A stretch of DNA of 64,000 bases. It comes from Candidatus Zixiibacteriota bacterium (GTDB lineage: Bacteria > Zixibacteria > MSB-5A5 > GN15 > PGXB01). The notes below the pieces were generated by a model that saw only the letters and a program-made list of their open reading frames with translations, had not been told where the DNA came from and did not search any database. The stretch covers positions 2,321,834 through 2,385,833 of the forward strand of contig LS998015.1 in assembly GCA_900498245.1 (NCBI GenBank), read 5' to 3'. The position numbers and the translations under genes are program-made. Below, piece after piece: positions 18,801 through 27,702 of the stretch; position 1 is the stretch's first letter; each line of letters starts with the position of its first letter.

Positions 18801-21694
18801 CCGTTTCCCGAAATATCTTCACCATCGGGACGAGTGCGATCGGCATCCTCCTTATTTCCCTCCGTGCCGTTTATATGAGAATAATCATATTTATTGGTAT
18901 AATTCCAATCATCGCCGTTCGGATCGGGATTAGTAAGGGCGTTATAGCCGGTTTCGGCGGAATCTACTTTTCCGTCCAATCCGACATCTTCACCGGGATC
19001 ATACAAGCGGTTCCGATAGCCGCCGGCGCTGGGAATGTCTTCTTCGTCATCGGCGCCATTGCCGTTGACATCCTCGGAGATTCGGCCCAGATCAATATGA
19101 AGAATGCCTTCATAGCCGCGCACCCGGAGTTCCAGTAATTGTGTAGGGTCCTGATTGGCCGATCCGAGAGGAAGATAGCGCATAATACCGGCCCAGGCGC
19201 TGTCCGGACCCTGGCTGACGGCCGCAGAATCCGGTGTTTCTCCCCAACGTTTGTCAACTCTCCCGGGATTGAAAACAAGAGACAGAGTCTGTGTGCCGCT
19301 CTCCTGAGCGGAAACCTCTCTGTTCCAAATTTCACGCGTCGCAATCAGATCATAAGGATTGAACCAGATTATGTTGCCGCGATAACGGGTAGCGGTATCC
19401 AGAACAGCCGGCTTTGATGATGCCGTCCAGGTGGAGCGCAGAACCCCGAGGGAATAGGAATCGCGCGTTCCCTCAAAATCATCGAGATAGGCGACACCAT
19501 CGACATTGGGATTGGGGTATGATTTGGCGACTTCCCCGGATATCATGAGATTGGAATTGGCATTCGTGGAATAGAGAGGAAGAAGGTTGACAACTTTCGA
19601 TAGAAAATTCGGCTGCATTTTGAAAGTGCCGTCGGCATCGAGAACGGTGGCCCGGGATGTTTCCTGGCCGATTTTGGGCTTACGATCGGTGGCTTTATCC
19701 GATTTGTATAGATAGGTGGAACCGAGTTTCAGATTGTTGTTGACCTCATATTCACCTCGAATTCCAAAGAGGGATTTCTTTTCGGCAGAGATAAAAGGAG
19801 TATACTCGTATTCTATATTAATATTGGAATTGGGGTCAATGGCGTCTTCTTTGAGAAATCTTATCTGCCCGAAGTCGTATTGAATATCGTAATCTTCGCC
19901 TTTGACCAGGGCAACACCATTGACGGTGATTCGTTCCGAGCCTTCGATAATATTGGGCCGCCCCAAACTTATCTCGGTCAAGCGACTGCGATTGCTGACC
20001 TCAATATAATATTTGCTGTGCGAGACAATATCGAGATAGCTGCTGCCAAGCGAATCAATTTCGGGAACTTTTTCGTCAAGCGTCTTTCCGCCGAAACCGA
20101 TGGTGTCATTAAAGGGATTACGGCTGGGAAAAATCAGGAGACCGCGCATGGGGTCAACGAGATTGGTATTGTCCACATCGGTCCGATTATCCTTATCCCC
20201 CGTATTAGATGGACCGGTTTGATCCAGGCCGAGAATCTGAATATAGGGAGTACCGTTTTGATTATCGAGATTACTGTTATCTCCTTCGGTACTACTGCCG
20301 CCCTTGAAAACTTTTATATCGAGGCCGCTAACATCGATATTTGTGCTGTTAAGATAATAGACATTTCGCCAGAGATATTTCCAGGTTTTCTGGCCATAGT
20401 ACGGACTGGCGCTTTTAATCAATTTCAAACTGTAGGGCAGTTTGGAGATATCGCCGTATATGGTCGAATCACCATTCGAATGTTTAACGACCATATATAC
20501 GCCGATCATTCCCTGAGAGCCGCCATTGGCGGCTTCGAAGATAACAGCATAGTATGGCCGGTACTGGTCGAATTCATCGCGGTTCAATTCCTGGACATTT
20601 TCAGAATATCCTGATTCGCTGGTGTACGCGGGATTGGCCGTGTCGCTCGGATCCACCCAGAAATTCGCCTTGAGTTTGGCGGTATTATCGTTACCGTACG
20701 TTATGACCACCTTGAAAACTCTTAGATTGGTGATAACGTCGCCTTTCTTGAATTCGCTGGGTAAACCCAAATCGAATATGCGGCCATCGGCGTACTGGTA
20801 ATCGCGGACATAAGTTTTATTGCTACTGCCGGTCGCGGTGATGGAATTGCGCTCGGTAGTCCCCTTTTCCTGGCTGGCGATGGCGGTCAAATTAAGGCCG
20901 CCGACCTGAGCCTGAGTCTTGATACCGAAAAGACCCTGAATCCGCGACGAATATCCGACAAACTGGGTATTGGGTAAGGAAAGAGTGGTATTGCCGGCCT
21001 CAATGGTCTTGATGATGTCATCTTCGTCGCCCTTATATCGAATAATGATGCGATTGGCAAGAGGGATATCGGTTTTGGAATCTTGAGAGACCGAGACGGA
21101 AATCTTGGAGCCGATGGTGCCGTTAATGTCGAACCGGGAGACCTGCTCCATATTTAGAGACGGAAATTTGTTTTGGCGGAAAGTTGCAGTGGAGGTGCGA
21201 TCGTCCCACTGGGATCGGCCCGAAAATGTTATCATATGAGAGCCCGAGACCTTCAGCCCTGCTCCGCCCTCACCGAAGAGAGATTCAATCGCTTTTGATT
21301 TCAGGGGGATATTTACCGCAAGAAGCCCTCCGGCTTTCTGCTTCTGCTCTTTGGTTAGCGCCTGAGCCCGATATTCGCCAAGTTTGGAGGAGAGATAATA
21401 CTCGCGGCGATAATTCATGTAGTCGTGAGCATCGACAGCGCGGGGAACGTAAGGACTGCTGATATCGCCATGTTTAAAATATTGGCCGGTGAATGTAATA
21501 GTGTTCTGTTGATAACTCCCTTCGGTAGCCCGAATGGGGGATTGATAGGGGCGCTTGAAGTCCGGCAACCTGAAATTGGTCATAGAAATGATTGTTTGAA
21601 CAGGTTCTGAGGGATAGGGAGCAACAAAGCCCTGAGGGGTATTCAATTTATAATAGAATGCCGGATCTCCGGCAAAGACAGACGCCCCCGCCAC
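15872..21694 (-). CDS. sprA: SprA-type outer-membrane protein (5' end uncertain)
   Basis: About 1940 residues from the GTG at 21694. In Bacteroidetes SprA is the 36-strand outer-membrane translocon of the type IX secretion system. The features here match: repeated beta-strand segments, YVEVSNRSRL-type and GDVWVDELRLDNVRRDVGT-like motifs, a calcium-like loop region with DVNGNGADDEED, and a C-terminal strand ending in an aromatic (WVDIRF). The GTG lies inside the signal peptide. The same frame stays open to a TAG at 21755-21757, encoding a clear hydrophobic core (HILFLFVLLVAGA) with no ATG, GTG or TTG. No other type IX gene is in the window. Confidence 0.88.
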   Translation of the reverse strand: MAGASVFAGDPAFYYKLNTPQGFVAPYPSEPVQTIISMTNFRLPDFKRPYQSPIRATEGSYQQNTITFTGQYFKHGDISSPYVPRAVDAHDYMNYRREYYLSSKLGEYRAQALTKEQKQKAGGLLAVNIPLKSKAIESLFGEGGAGLKVSGSHMITFSGRSQWDDRTSTATFRQNKFPSLNMEQVSRFDINGTIGSKISVSVSQDSKTDIPLANRIIIRYKGDEDDIIKTIEAGNTTLSLPNTQFVGYSSRIQGLFGIKTQAQVGGLNLTAIASQEKGTTERNSITATGSSNKTYVRDYQYADGRIFDLGLPSEFKKGDVITNLRVFKVVITYGNDNTAKLKANFWVDPSDTANPAYTSESGYSENVQELNRDEFDQYRPYYAVIFEAANGGSQGMIGVYMVVKHSNGDSTIYGDISKLPYSLKLIKSASPYYGQKTWKYLWRNVYYLNSTNIDVSGLDIKVFKGGSSTEGDNSNLDNQNGTPYIQILGLDQTGPSNTGDKDNRTDVDNTNLVDPMRGLLIFPSRNPFNDTIGFGGKTLDEKVPEIDSLGSSYLDIVSHSKYYIEVSNRSRLTEISLGRPNIIEGSERITVNGVALVKGEDYDIQYDFGQIRFLKEDAIDPNSNINIEYEYTPFISAEKKSLFGIRGEYEVNNNLKLGSTYLYKSDKATDRKPKIGQETSRATVLDADGTFKMQPNFLSKVVNLLPLYSTNANSNLMISGEVAKSYPNPNVDGVAYLDDFEGTRDSYSLGVLRSTWTASSKPAVLDTATRYRGNIIWFNPYDLIATREIWNREVSAQESGTQTLSLVFNPGRVDKRWGETPDSAAVSQGPDSAWAGIMRYLPLGSANQDPTQLLELRVRGYEGILHIDLGRISEDVNGNGADDEEDIPSAGGYRNRLYDPGEDVGLDGKVDSAETGYNALTNPDPNGDDWNYTNKYDYSHINGTEGNKEDADRTRPDGEDISGNGGIDKENSYFSYKIDLSSRDFYVEGSDFHQWRTFRIPLKDSASVDTVVGTPIWSQINYARLWVESPRGDSIEINIAALDLIQSLWRDTLKTAVPNEVTTSEFKAAVANTQENIDYYPPPGVTGFYDKNKGITEPEQSLALHYENLVNGDTGIARKILFDTPNLMGYRTLKMFVHGDTGTVHQNILFFFRVGPDSLNYYEFHTVLEPGWSEKNNVVIDFNAITGIKEYLNKSRASSQSNLPYDTTVGNYRIFGQPNITKIKYLACGVVNLDTTQAVTGDVWVDELRLDNVRRDVGTAARVTASGNLADLLSYSAGVNFQNSYFRQISSSTRGGSADNLGSGHSVTSYNFGINFGIDKFLPRALNASIPVSLTYSKSTDVPLLRFGSDIILPTELRDSESSVGISRSLSVSESMNLKTRNPFFSLLLNRIRSNFSYNRSQGRSPAAPYSFNENYHVGSRYELTFTNVPGIKPFFWTKPIPLLNKLSGNHFYLLPNTFSTSGDFNRTLSLSENSSKYKSSSFRRDFRYDMRLSYKISENLNFNYNLDSKRDMTDPNTVRLKLSDLHLGKETNYSENFGASYAPNLFPFFTHRFNFSTAYREDLNIIDNTLNIGATKSYGISGDFSIGKMFPGNKGNADARVVTRRGVTKVEKKKNILDQIFAPINTIMHMLTGWINPITYEYNQRYNYSYTGLKSRATWKFRFGITESVGAPIDSSSTTQGRSTFTSKNTGISLGTGFDFLGGIRTDISYSKKINKDIIKPISPQKDIQTSFPDIRFSIRPLKTFKLLNPLIRRFNPRTGYSKSRSETINLQTGFKVVDRTSTTQRPLLSFSFDLLNGLSVAVNSDKAVTEEKYYNSDNGRVTTKKRDRTTNQSISAKYSFSAPTGIKIPFLGRMKFNSTMSISVDINFRKQRLESAIEDNPLASSGERTDFSVIPNISYTFSSQIRGGISGRWQDTNDISQQTKTHAREVRIWVDIRF

Positions 21695-21803
21695 GAGAAG
21701 GACAAAGAGAAAGAGAATATGTTTGAGCCGTGAATTCGTCTTAGTATCCGTCGGCTATGAGTCAATTTTAATTCGTTAAAAAGTGTCGATAGGCGTTCCC
21801 CAG

Positions 21804-22754
21804 TTAAAAGTTTCCGAGGTAGGTTATTTCCTCGCTTAGTTCTATGCCGAACTTGGCTTTCACTTTCTCTTTCAATATTTCGGCCAGATGATAAATATCC
21901 TTAGAATGGGCGGTGCCGTCGCTGACAAGAATGTTAGCATGTTTTTGGAAGACATAAGCGCCTCCAAAACTAAGACCTTTGGCGCCGATCTCTTCTAGTA
22001 ATTTGCCGGCGGGGAGCTTTCCGTAGGGTTGAGTGGGATCAGGAATATTTTTGAAAAAGCACCCGGCTGAATGTTCTACTTCCGGCAATTTTGCCAATCT
22101 CGCCTTCATGACCTCATCAATTTTGAGTCTTATTTTCTCTTTGTCGCCCTTTTTCAGTGCAAATCTGGCCCGGGTGACAAATTCCCGGGTTTGCTTCAGT
22201 TTGGACCAACGGTAGTTGAATTCGAAATATTCGGCCGCCTCCGTCCGCGCATTCCCATTATTATCAACGAGTTCCGCCGATATCAGTACACTCCCTACTT
22301 CCGAGCCATAGGCCCCGGCATTTCCGAAAATGGCACCACCGACCGTACCCCATATACCAGTGGCAAATTCCAGGCCGGTTAGGCTATTTTCCGCGGAAAA
22401 ATTGACAAGTGACTGTAGTTTTTCGCCGGCGCCACATGAAATCTGATCTTCCTGCAGTTCCATTCCGGAAATACAGTTGTGAATAATCAGGCCGTCATAT
22501 CCGTCGTCGGAAATCAGCAAATTGGAACCGCCCCCCAGCATAAAATAGGGGATCTTGAGTTCCACGGCGGCTTTCACAACGGCAGAGAGTTCGCCTGTTG
22601 AATGTACGCGAGCATAAAGTTTCGCCTGCCCGCCGGTTCCAAAAGTATTCAAATCTGCGAGAGATCTGTTTTTTTCCGCCAACCTATTAAACTGCTCCAT
22701 AAATTTCATAATCGCCGTTTGTGAGGCCGGTTCTGAAATCATGCTTTTCCGCAT
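21804..22754 (-). CDS. murB: UDP-N-acetylenolpyruvoylglucosamine reductase
   Basis: A 316-residue FAD enzyme that reduces UDP-GlcNAc-enolpyruvate to UDP-MurNAc in peptidoglycan synthesis. The FAD-binding half shows NTFGTGGQAKL and LGGGSNLLISD. The catalytic region is SAGCFFKNIP, with Cys at the position that is Ser in E. coli MurB; Cys is also seen there in other bacteria. The C-terminal QKHANILV stretch is present. It lies between DUF1844/recG and sprA on the minus strand. No strong ribosome-binding site is seen at 22754, so a start a few codons later is possible. Confidence 0.95.
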   Translation of the reverse strand: MRKSMISEPASQTAIMKFMEQFNRLAEKNRSLADLNTFGTGGQAKLYARVHSTGELSAVVKAAVELKIPYFMLGGGSNLLISDDGYDGLIIHNCISGMELQEDQISCGAGEKLQSLVNFSAENSLTGLEFATGIWGTVGGAIFGNAGAYGSEVGSVLISAELVDNNGNARTEAAEYFEFNYRWSKLKQTREFVTRARFALKKGDKEKIRLKIDEVMKARLAKLPEVEHSAGCFFKNIPDPTQPYGKLPAGKLLEEIGAKGLSFGGAYVFQKHANILVSDGTAHSKDIYHLAEILKEKVKAKFGIELSEEITYLGNF

Positions 22755-22846
22755 CGCTTAAATATAACCCGTCATGATTGGAAAATCAAGTCATAATGCC
22801 GGTTTGCCCTGATCAGAAAGAAGGCCCAGCCACCGTTTAAAGACAT

Positions 22847-23167
22847 CTATTGGCCAGAGGAACCGGCATCGGAAGCGGCATCATCGCCGGATTCCGGCTG
22901 CGGTTTCGAGGATTCGTCGAGATAATTGAGCCGCAAATCATAAAGGGCCGTGGACAGAAATTCCTCTTCGTCGGAATTAAGATTGCCCTTTGTTTTTTCC
23001 GAGAGCATGGCCAGCATATCTATAGAAACTTTCGCCTGATCCAGGTTCCGCTCCACCTTTCCCGAAATCGGAGAGGCAATTTTACCCAGATACTGCATGG
23101 ATGCTATTTGCAGGGAAATGACAAGTTGAAAAAAGTTCGCATCCATTTTCGATTCGGGATCGTTCAT
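22847..23167 (-). CDS. DUF1844 protein
   Basis: A 106-residue protein of the DUF1844 family, recognised by the central FFQLVISLQIASMQYLGK helix and the DLDQ-like NLDQAKVSIDMLAMLSEK segment. Members are small helical cytoplasmic proteins of unknown function, common in Gram-negative FCB and deltaproteobacterial genomes. ATG 23167 was chosen over a TTG two codons earlier because AAGGA is seven bases upstream. It follows recG by 39 bases and precedes murB. Confidence 0.85.
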   Translation of the reverse strand: MNDPESKMDANFFQLVISLQIASMQYLGKIASPISGKVERNLDQAKVSIDMLAMLSEKTKGNLNSDEEEFLSTALYDLRLNYLDESSKPQPESGDDAASDAGSSGQ

Positions 23168-23206
23168 AGCCAATTCCTTTCCGTCGGAGGAAGCTTTCGA
23201 TCCGGC

Positions 23207-25294
23207 TCAGCCGAAGCGGGAAAGGGCCTGCCGGAATTCAGCCGATTTCCCCAGATAGAGTAGCAAATGCTCTTCTTCCCTGTCAAGGTTTTTGTCATCG
23301 GCCAGCAAATGTATCGCAATCTTTCTGGTTATCGGCAAAAGATCGGTATCAATTGAGAGATTGGCGATTTTCAACTCGGGAAGTCCATGTTGGCGGGTGC
23401 CGAAAAATTCGCCGGGGCCGCGAAGCGACAGATCGGCTTCCGCGATTTTAAAGCCGTCACCTGTAGACACGAACAGATCGAGTCTTTCGCGGGCGATATC
23501 GCTCACCGGGGGAACCGCAATGGCAATTGTCATCCCCGGCTTTCCCCCGCGCCCGACCCGTCCCCGCAATTGATGCAGTTGCGAAAGCCCGAATCGTTCG
23601 GCATGTTCGATGACCATAATCGAGGCCGAAGGGATATCAATACCGACCTCAATCACGGTGGTGGCGACAAGTATATCCAGTTTTCCGCTCCGAAAATCGG
23701 CAATCGCTCTTTCGCGAGTTTCTTTTTTTATCCGTCCGTGCACCAGGCCGACGCGAAAATCGGGGAATACGGATTCTTTGATTCTTTGGTATTCCTCTTC
23801 GGCGGCCTGCAGATCTATTTTGTCCGACTTTTCCACCAGAGGATAAATAAAGAAAATCTGCTCCCCGCTTTTTAATTTGCTTCTCAGAAATTTGTAGATA
23901 TCGGGGCGGGATGCGGCCGAGCGCCAAACAGTCTTTGACGGTTGCCGTCCCGGCGGAAGAGACCTGATAGAGGTAATATCGAGGTCACCGTAGAGCGTAA
24001 GCGCGAGGGTTCGGGGGATCGGAGTCGCGGTCATCACGAGGGTATCGGGATGTTCCCCTTTGGCAATCAATTTTCCCCTTTGAAGGACGCCAAAGCGGTG
24101 CTGTTCGTCGATTACGACGAGTCCGAGATTGTTGAATTGAACCGGTTCCGAAAGAAGAGCATGGGTTCCGAAGATTATTGATATTTTCCCGTCGTGCAGA
24201 CTTTCCGCGATTTCGGTTCGGTCGGCTTTCGTCTGTTTGCCTATCAACAGGGATGACTCAATTTCAACATCTGCCAGCGGCCCGCGCCAGTTACGGAAGT
24301 GCTGTTCGGCCAGGAGTTCCGTCGGGGCCATAAAGGCCACTTGCAGATCACTTTCGGCGGCAAAGACGGAAGCCAGCATGGCCACCACCGTTTTACCGCA
24401 TCCGACATCGCCCTGAAGAAGGCGGTGCATGGGGCGTTCGCCTTTCATGTCGCCCAAAATTTCTTTTATCGCTTCTACCTGGGAGTCGGTCAACTTAAAG
24501 GGAAGAGAGGCAGTGAATTTCTTCAATTTTCGTCCCGCATCGACATAATGATGTTTTTTGCTGACTGAAGTGTAATTCCGGCGAGCGTTCAATATCATAT
24601 ATTGCAGTTGCAGGAGTTCGTCGAAGGCGAGTCGTTTCCGGGCCAATTCAATACTCTCCATATTTTCCGGATAATGGATATTCTGAACGGCCCGCTCCAA
24701 TGGCCATTGTTGATACTCATTTAAATAACGGGCAGGCAAATGATCAGCGATATTATTTTGAACCGTTTCCAGGGCCCGATTAATAATTTGCCGCATGACG
24801 CGTCCCGATAGGCCGCTTTCCTTTAGTTCTGCCGTCGAGGGATAAACGGGAACAATGCGCCCGGCATGCAGCAATTGGCTGTCGGCATCTTCGATATGTT
24901 CGATTTCAGGATGAACCATCTGGAGTTGTTGGAAATAAGTTACCGGGCCGGTCACAGCATAAATTTCACCTTTGGAAAAGGCCTTTTCCAGAAAACGAAT
25001 ACCGGCAAACCAGATAAGAGCAATATAGCCGGATTCATCCCCGATGACGACTTCCAGACGCTGCCTTTTTCCTTTTAGAATTCCCTTGCCAAGAACTTTT
25101 CCGATTATAGTGGCGGTCATATTGGCCTTGAGAGAGCCGATTGGGGTAATCATGGTGCGGTCGATATAGCGGCGAGGCAGGAAGTGGAGCAGATCGCCCA
25201 GCGTGGAAATACCGACATGCGCGAGAGCGGCGGCACGTCGCGGACCGACACCTTTGAGGTACTGGATTTCTGAATTGAACCTCATTTCGACCAT
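23207..25294 (-). CDS. recG: ATP-dependent DNA helicase RecG
   Basis: A 695-residue branch-migration helicase of normal length. The N-terminal wedge/OB domain (about residues 1-240) has LKGVGPRRAAAL. The Walker A motif is LLQGDVGCGKTVVA. The DEQHRFGV box replaces DEAH. The C-terminal half shows MTATPIPRT, ATTVIEVGID, QLRGRVGRG and the RecG-specific PGEFFGTRQHG hook. It acts on stalled replication forks and recombination intermediates. It appears to head the leftward recG-DUF1844-murB-sprA series. Confidence 0.97.
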   Translation of the reverse strand: MVEMRFNSEIQYLKGVGPRRAAALAHVGISTLGDLLHFLPRRYIDRTMITPIGSLKANMTATIIGKVLGKGILKGKRQRLEVVIGDESGYIALIWFAGIRFLEKAFSKGEIYAVTGPVTYFQQLQMVHPEIEHIEDADSQLLHAGRIVPVYPSTAELKESGLSGRVMRQIINRALETVQNNIADHLPARYLNEYQQWPLERAVQNIHYPENMESIELARKRLAFDELLQLQYMILNARRNYTSVSKKHHYVDAGRKLKKFTASLPFKLTDSQVEAIKEILGDMKGERPMHRLLQGDVGCGKTVVAMLASVFAAESDLQVAFMAPTELLAEQHFRNWRGPLADVEIESSLLIGKQTKADRTEIAESLHDGKISIIFGTHALLSEPVQFNNLGLVVIDEQHRFGVLQRGKLIAKGEHPDTLVMTATPIPRTLALTLYGDLDITSIRSLPPGRQPSKTVWRSAASRPDIYKFLRSKLKSGEQIFFIYPLVEKSDKIDLQAAEEEYQRIKESVFPDFRVGLVHGRIKKETRERAIADFRSGKLDILVATTVIEVGIDIPSASIMVIEHAERFGLSQLHQLRGRVGRGGKPGMTIAIAVPPVSDIARERLDLFVSTGDGFKIAEADLSLRGPGEFFGTRQHGLPELKIANLSIDTDLLPITRKIAIHLLADDKNLDREEEHLLLYLGKSAEFRQALSRFG

Positions 25295-25426
25295 CAGAAT
25301 AGACTAAATTTTTTGGGGCGTGTTGTCAATAACATTCCGCCCGGAGGGATTCAGCCAAAGGTGCGATAATCTTATTGATTAGACGACTAAAAAAATATTA
25401 TTAATCCCAAAACTACAGGAGGTATA

Positions 25427-26326
25427 ATGAAAAAACTGACGACGGTGGCAGGTATCGTTCTTTGGGGCATCTTATTAATAAATGGAGCGGCTCTGGCGGC
25501 CGGATGGGACAAAGCGTTCGACCTTTCTCTCAACGCCACGCAGAGCAGTTATTCCGACAGCTGGGTGGGGGGCGAAGCCGGCAATTTCACCTGGGTAGCG
25601 AACGGGAACGGAACGTTCAGCAAGCAACTCTCGCCGCTTTTCAATTTGAAAAATACCAGCAAATTGGCCTTCGGACAGACGCTCAGCCAGGATAAGGATA
25701 CCAAGAAGTGGTCCAAGCCGGCGAAATCGACCGATCAGATTGATATCGAAACCGTGGGACTTTTCACTATTCAGGCCTTTATTCAGCCCTATGTAGCGTT
25801 CCGATTCGAAAGCCAGTTTCTGGACGCATCGGTAACCAATCACAACCGCTACATCAATCCGATGCTGTTGACGGAGTCGGCCGGTCTGGCGCGACAGATT
25901 TTGAAAAAAGAGAAAAATGAAATTATGACGCGTGTCGGTTTCGCGTTCAAGGAAAATATTAATCGGACCTTGATTCAGGATCAGGTTGATACATCGTTAT
26001 ATTCCACCAAGAGCGTCACGGCAACCGACGGCGGAGTGGAGTCGGTTACCGACGCCAAACTGGTGTTAAGCGATAAACTCGGTTATATCGGGAAATTGAG
26101 TCTTTTCAAAGCCTTTTTCTTTTCCAAAAAAAATGACTATAAAGGAACACCGGAAGAGAATTACTGGAAGGCCGTAAAAGTAAATTGGGAAAACTCGCTG
26201 GTGGCGTCGGTCTCCAAATATGTGCAGGTGGTATTCTATACGCAGTGGTTGTATGAAAAACAGGTCAGTCTAAAGGGGCGGCTTAAAGAAACCCTGGCCC
26301 TAGGCATGACGTATAAATTGTTTTAG
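25427..26326 (+). CDS. DUF3078 outer-membrane barrel protein
   Basis: A 299-residue secreted protein. A signal peptide (MKKLTTVAGIVLWGILLINGAALAA) is followed by a barrel-like body of alternating beta strands ending in the aromatic YKLF. The SLNATQSSYSDSWVGGEAGNF opening is typical of DUF3078 proteins of Bacteroidetes and relatives. Function is not known; outer-membrane location is inferred. AGGAGGT sits six bases before the ATG. It is transcribed alone, away from recG, and convergent with pyrC. Confidence 0.8.
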   Translation: MKKLTTVAGIVLWGILLINGAALAAGWDKAFDLSLNATQSSYSDSWVGGEAGNFTWVANGNGTFSKQLSPLFNLKNTSKLAFGQTLSQDKDTKKWSKPAKSTDQIDIETVGLFTIQAFIQPYVAFRFESQFLDASVTNHNRYINPMLLTESAGLARQILKKEKNEIMTRVGFAFKENINRTLIQDQVDTSLYSTKSVTATDGGVESVTDAKLVLSDKLGYIGKLSLFKAFFFSKKNDYKGTPEENYWKAVKVNWENSLVASVSKYVQVVFYTQWLYEKQVSLKGRLKETLALGMTYKLF

Positions 26327-26336
26327 GACATGGTAA

Positions 26337-26368
26337 GAGGTGAGAAGATCCTTAGCCCTTCTCACCTC
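26337..26368. terminator. hairpin between convergent genes
   Basis: An 11-base perfect stem GAGGTGAGAAG / CTTCTCACCTC with a 10-base loop. It lies between the DUF3078 gene and pyrC, which converge. There is no long T-run on either side, so it may act as a bidirectional but weak terminator. Confidence 0.55.
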
Positions 26369-26385
26369 AAGAAATATTCTTTAGA

Positions 26386-27702
26386 TCATTTCAAATTATA
26401 TACAATTCGTCCGCCGAGAATAGTGCCTTCGACCCGCCCCGATAATTTCCATCCTATAAACGGGGAATTTTTTGATTTGGAGCGAAAGTTTTCTTTTTTC
26501 ACGGTCCATTTCTTCTCCGGATCGATGATGGTGATGTCGGCCACTTTGCCTACTTCCAGGGTCCCGGCCGGCAGATTAAGGATGCGGGCGGGATTGAAGG
26601 TCATCTTGGCAATGGCATCGGCCCAAGAAAGGAATCCTTTGTCGATCAGGCGGGTTTTGACCAGGCCAAGGGTCGTCTCCAATCCGATCATACCGGAAGG
26701 CGCCTGATCAAATTCCACATCCTTTTCTTCTTCGGCATGGGGAGCATGATCGGAGGCGATGCAATCGATGGTGCCATCGATCAAACCTTCGATAACAGCA
26801 TCGACATCCTTCTGGGTCCGGATAGGCGGATTGACGCGGAGATTAGTGTTGAACTCCTTGCCGATCTCGTCATCAGTCAGGCAAAAATGCTGGGGACAGG
26901 CCTCGGCAGTGACATTGACGCCTTCGGCCTTAGCCTGCCTGACGGCCTTGACGGCCCCGGCGGTACTTATATGGGCGATGTGCAATCTTCCTCCAGTAAA
27001 AGCGCAAAGACGGATATCACGAAGGACCGCAATTTCCTCGCCGACCGCGGGGCGCCCTTTCATCCCGAGCCGGGTTGATTCATATGATTCATTCATGACG
27101 CCACCCTCACAAAGATACCTGTCCTCGGCATGAGAAATGACGGGAATTCCGAACATTTTCGCATATTCGAGGGCGCGCCGCATCAGTTCCGGATTCTGTA
27201 AATATTTGCCGTCATCGGAAATGCCGACGGCGCCGGCATTGACCAGATCACCGATTTCTGCCAGCTCCTCACCTTTGAGCGATTTGGTAATTGCTCCGAT
27301 GACATAAACGCGAGCGTCGGCCCTTTCGGCGCGGGAATGCACGAACTTCACCGTTTCCTGATTATCGATAGTCGGATTGGTATTGGGCATACAGCAGAGA
27401 GAGGTGAAGCCCCCGGCGGCCGCGGCCCGGCAACCGGTAATTATGGTCTCCTCATCTTCCCGTCCCGGTTCCCGAAGGTGAACATGCATGTCGATAAGAC
27501 CGGGAACGACCAATTTGGATGAAGCATCGATAATATTTTCTTTGGAAATACCGACCAGGTCCTTCTTGCGGGTATCCTCATGTTTAATGATGGCGGCAAT
27601 GCGGCCATCCTTGATAAAAATGTCGGCCTCGTTGCCGAAACCGATGGCGGGGTCGATGACCATGCCACCTTTTATGGCCATATCGTAATTAGTTTCCTTC
27701 AT
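26386..27702 (-). CDS. pyrC: dihydroorotase (class I type)
   Basis: A 438-residue cytoplasmic enzyme of pyrimidine synthesis that cyclises carbamoyl aspartate to dihydroorotate. The metal motif is MHVHLREPG near residue 75. SHAEDRYL, AHISTAG and the DHAPH motif complete the active site. It is the last gene of pyrR-pyrB-pyrC and starts directly after the pyrB stop, so it should share the PyrR-controlled transcript. Confidence 0.95.
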   Translation of the reverse strand: MKETNYDMAIKGGMVIDPAIGFGNEADIFIKDGRIAAIIKHEDTRKKDLVGISKENIIDASSKLVVPGLIDMHVHLREPGREDEETIITGCRAAAAGGFTSLCCMPNTNPTIDNQETVKFVHSRAERADARVYVIGAITKSLKGEELAEIGDLVNAGAVGISDDGKYLQNPELMRRALEYAKMFGIPVISHAEDRYLCEGGVMNESYESTRLGMKGRPAVGEEIAVLRDIRLCAFTGGRLHIAHISTAGAVKAVRQAKAEGVNVTAEACPQHFCLTDDEIGKEFNTNLRVNPPIRTQKDVDAVIEGLIDGTIDCIASDHAPHAEEEKDVEFDQAPSGMIGLETTLGLVKTRLIDKGFLSWADAIAKMTFNPARILNLPAGTLEVGKVADITIIDPEKKWTVKKENFRSKSKNSPFIGWKLSGRVEGTILGGRIVYNLK

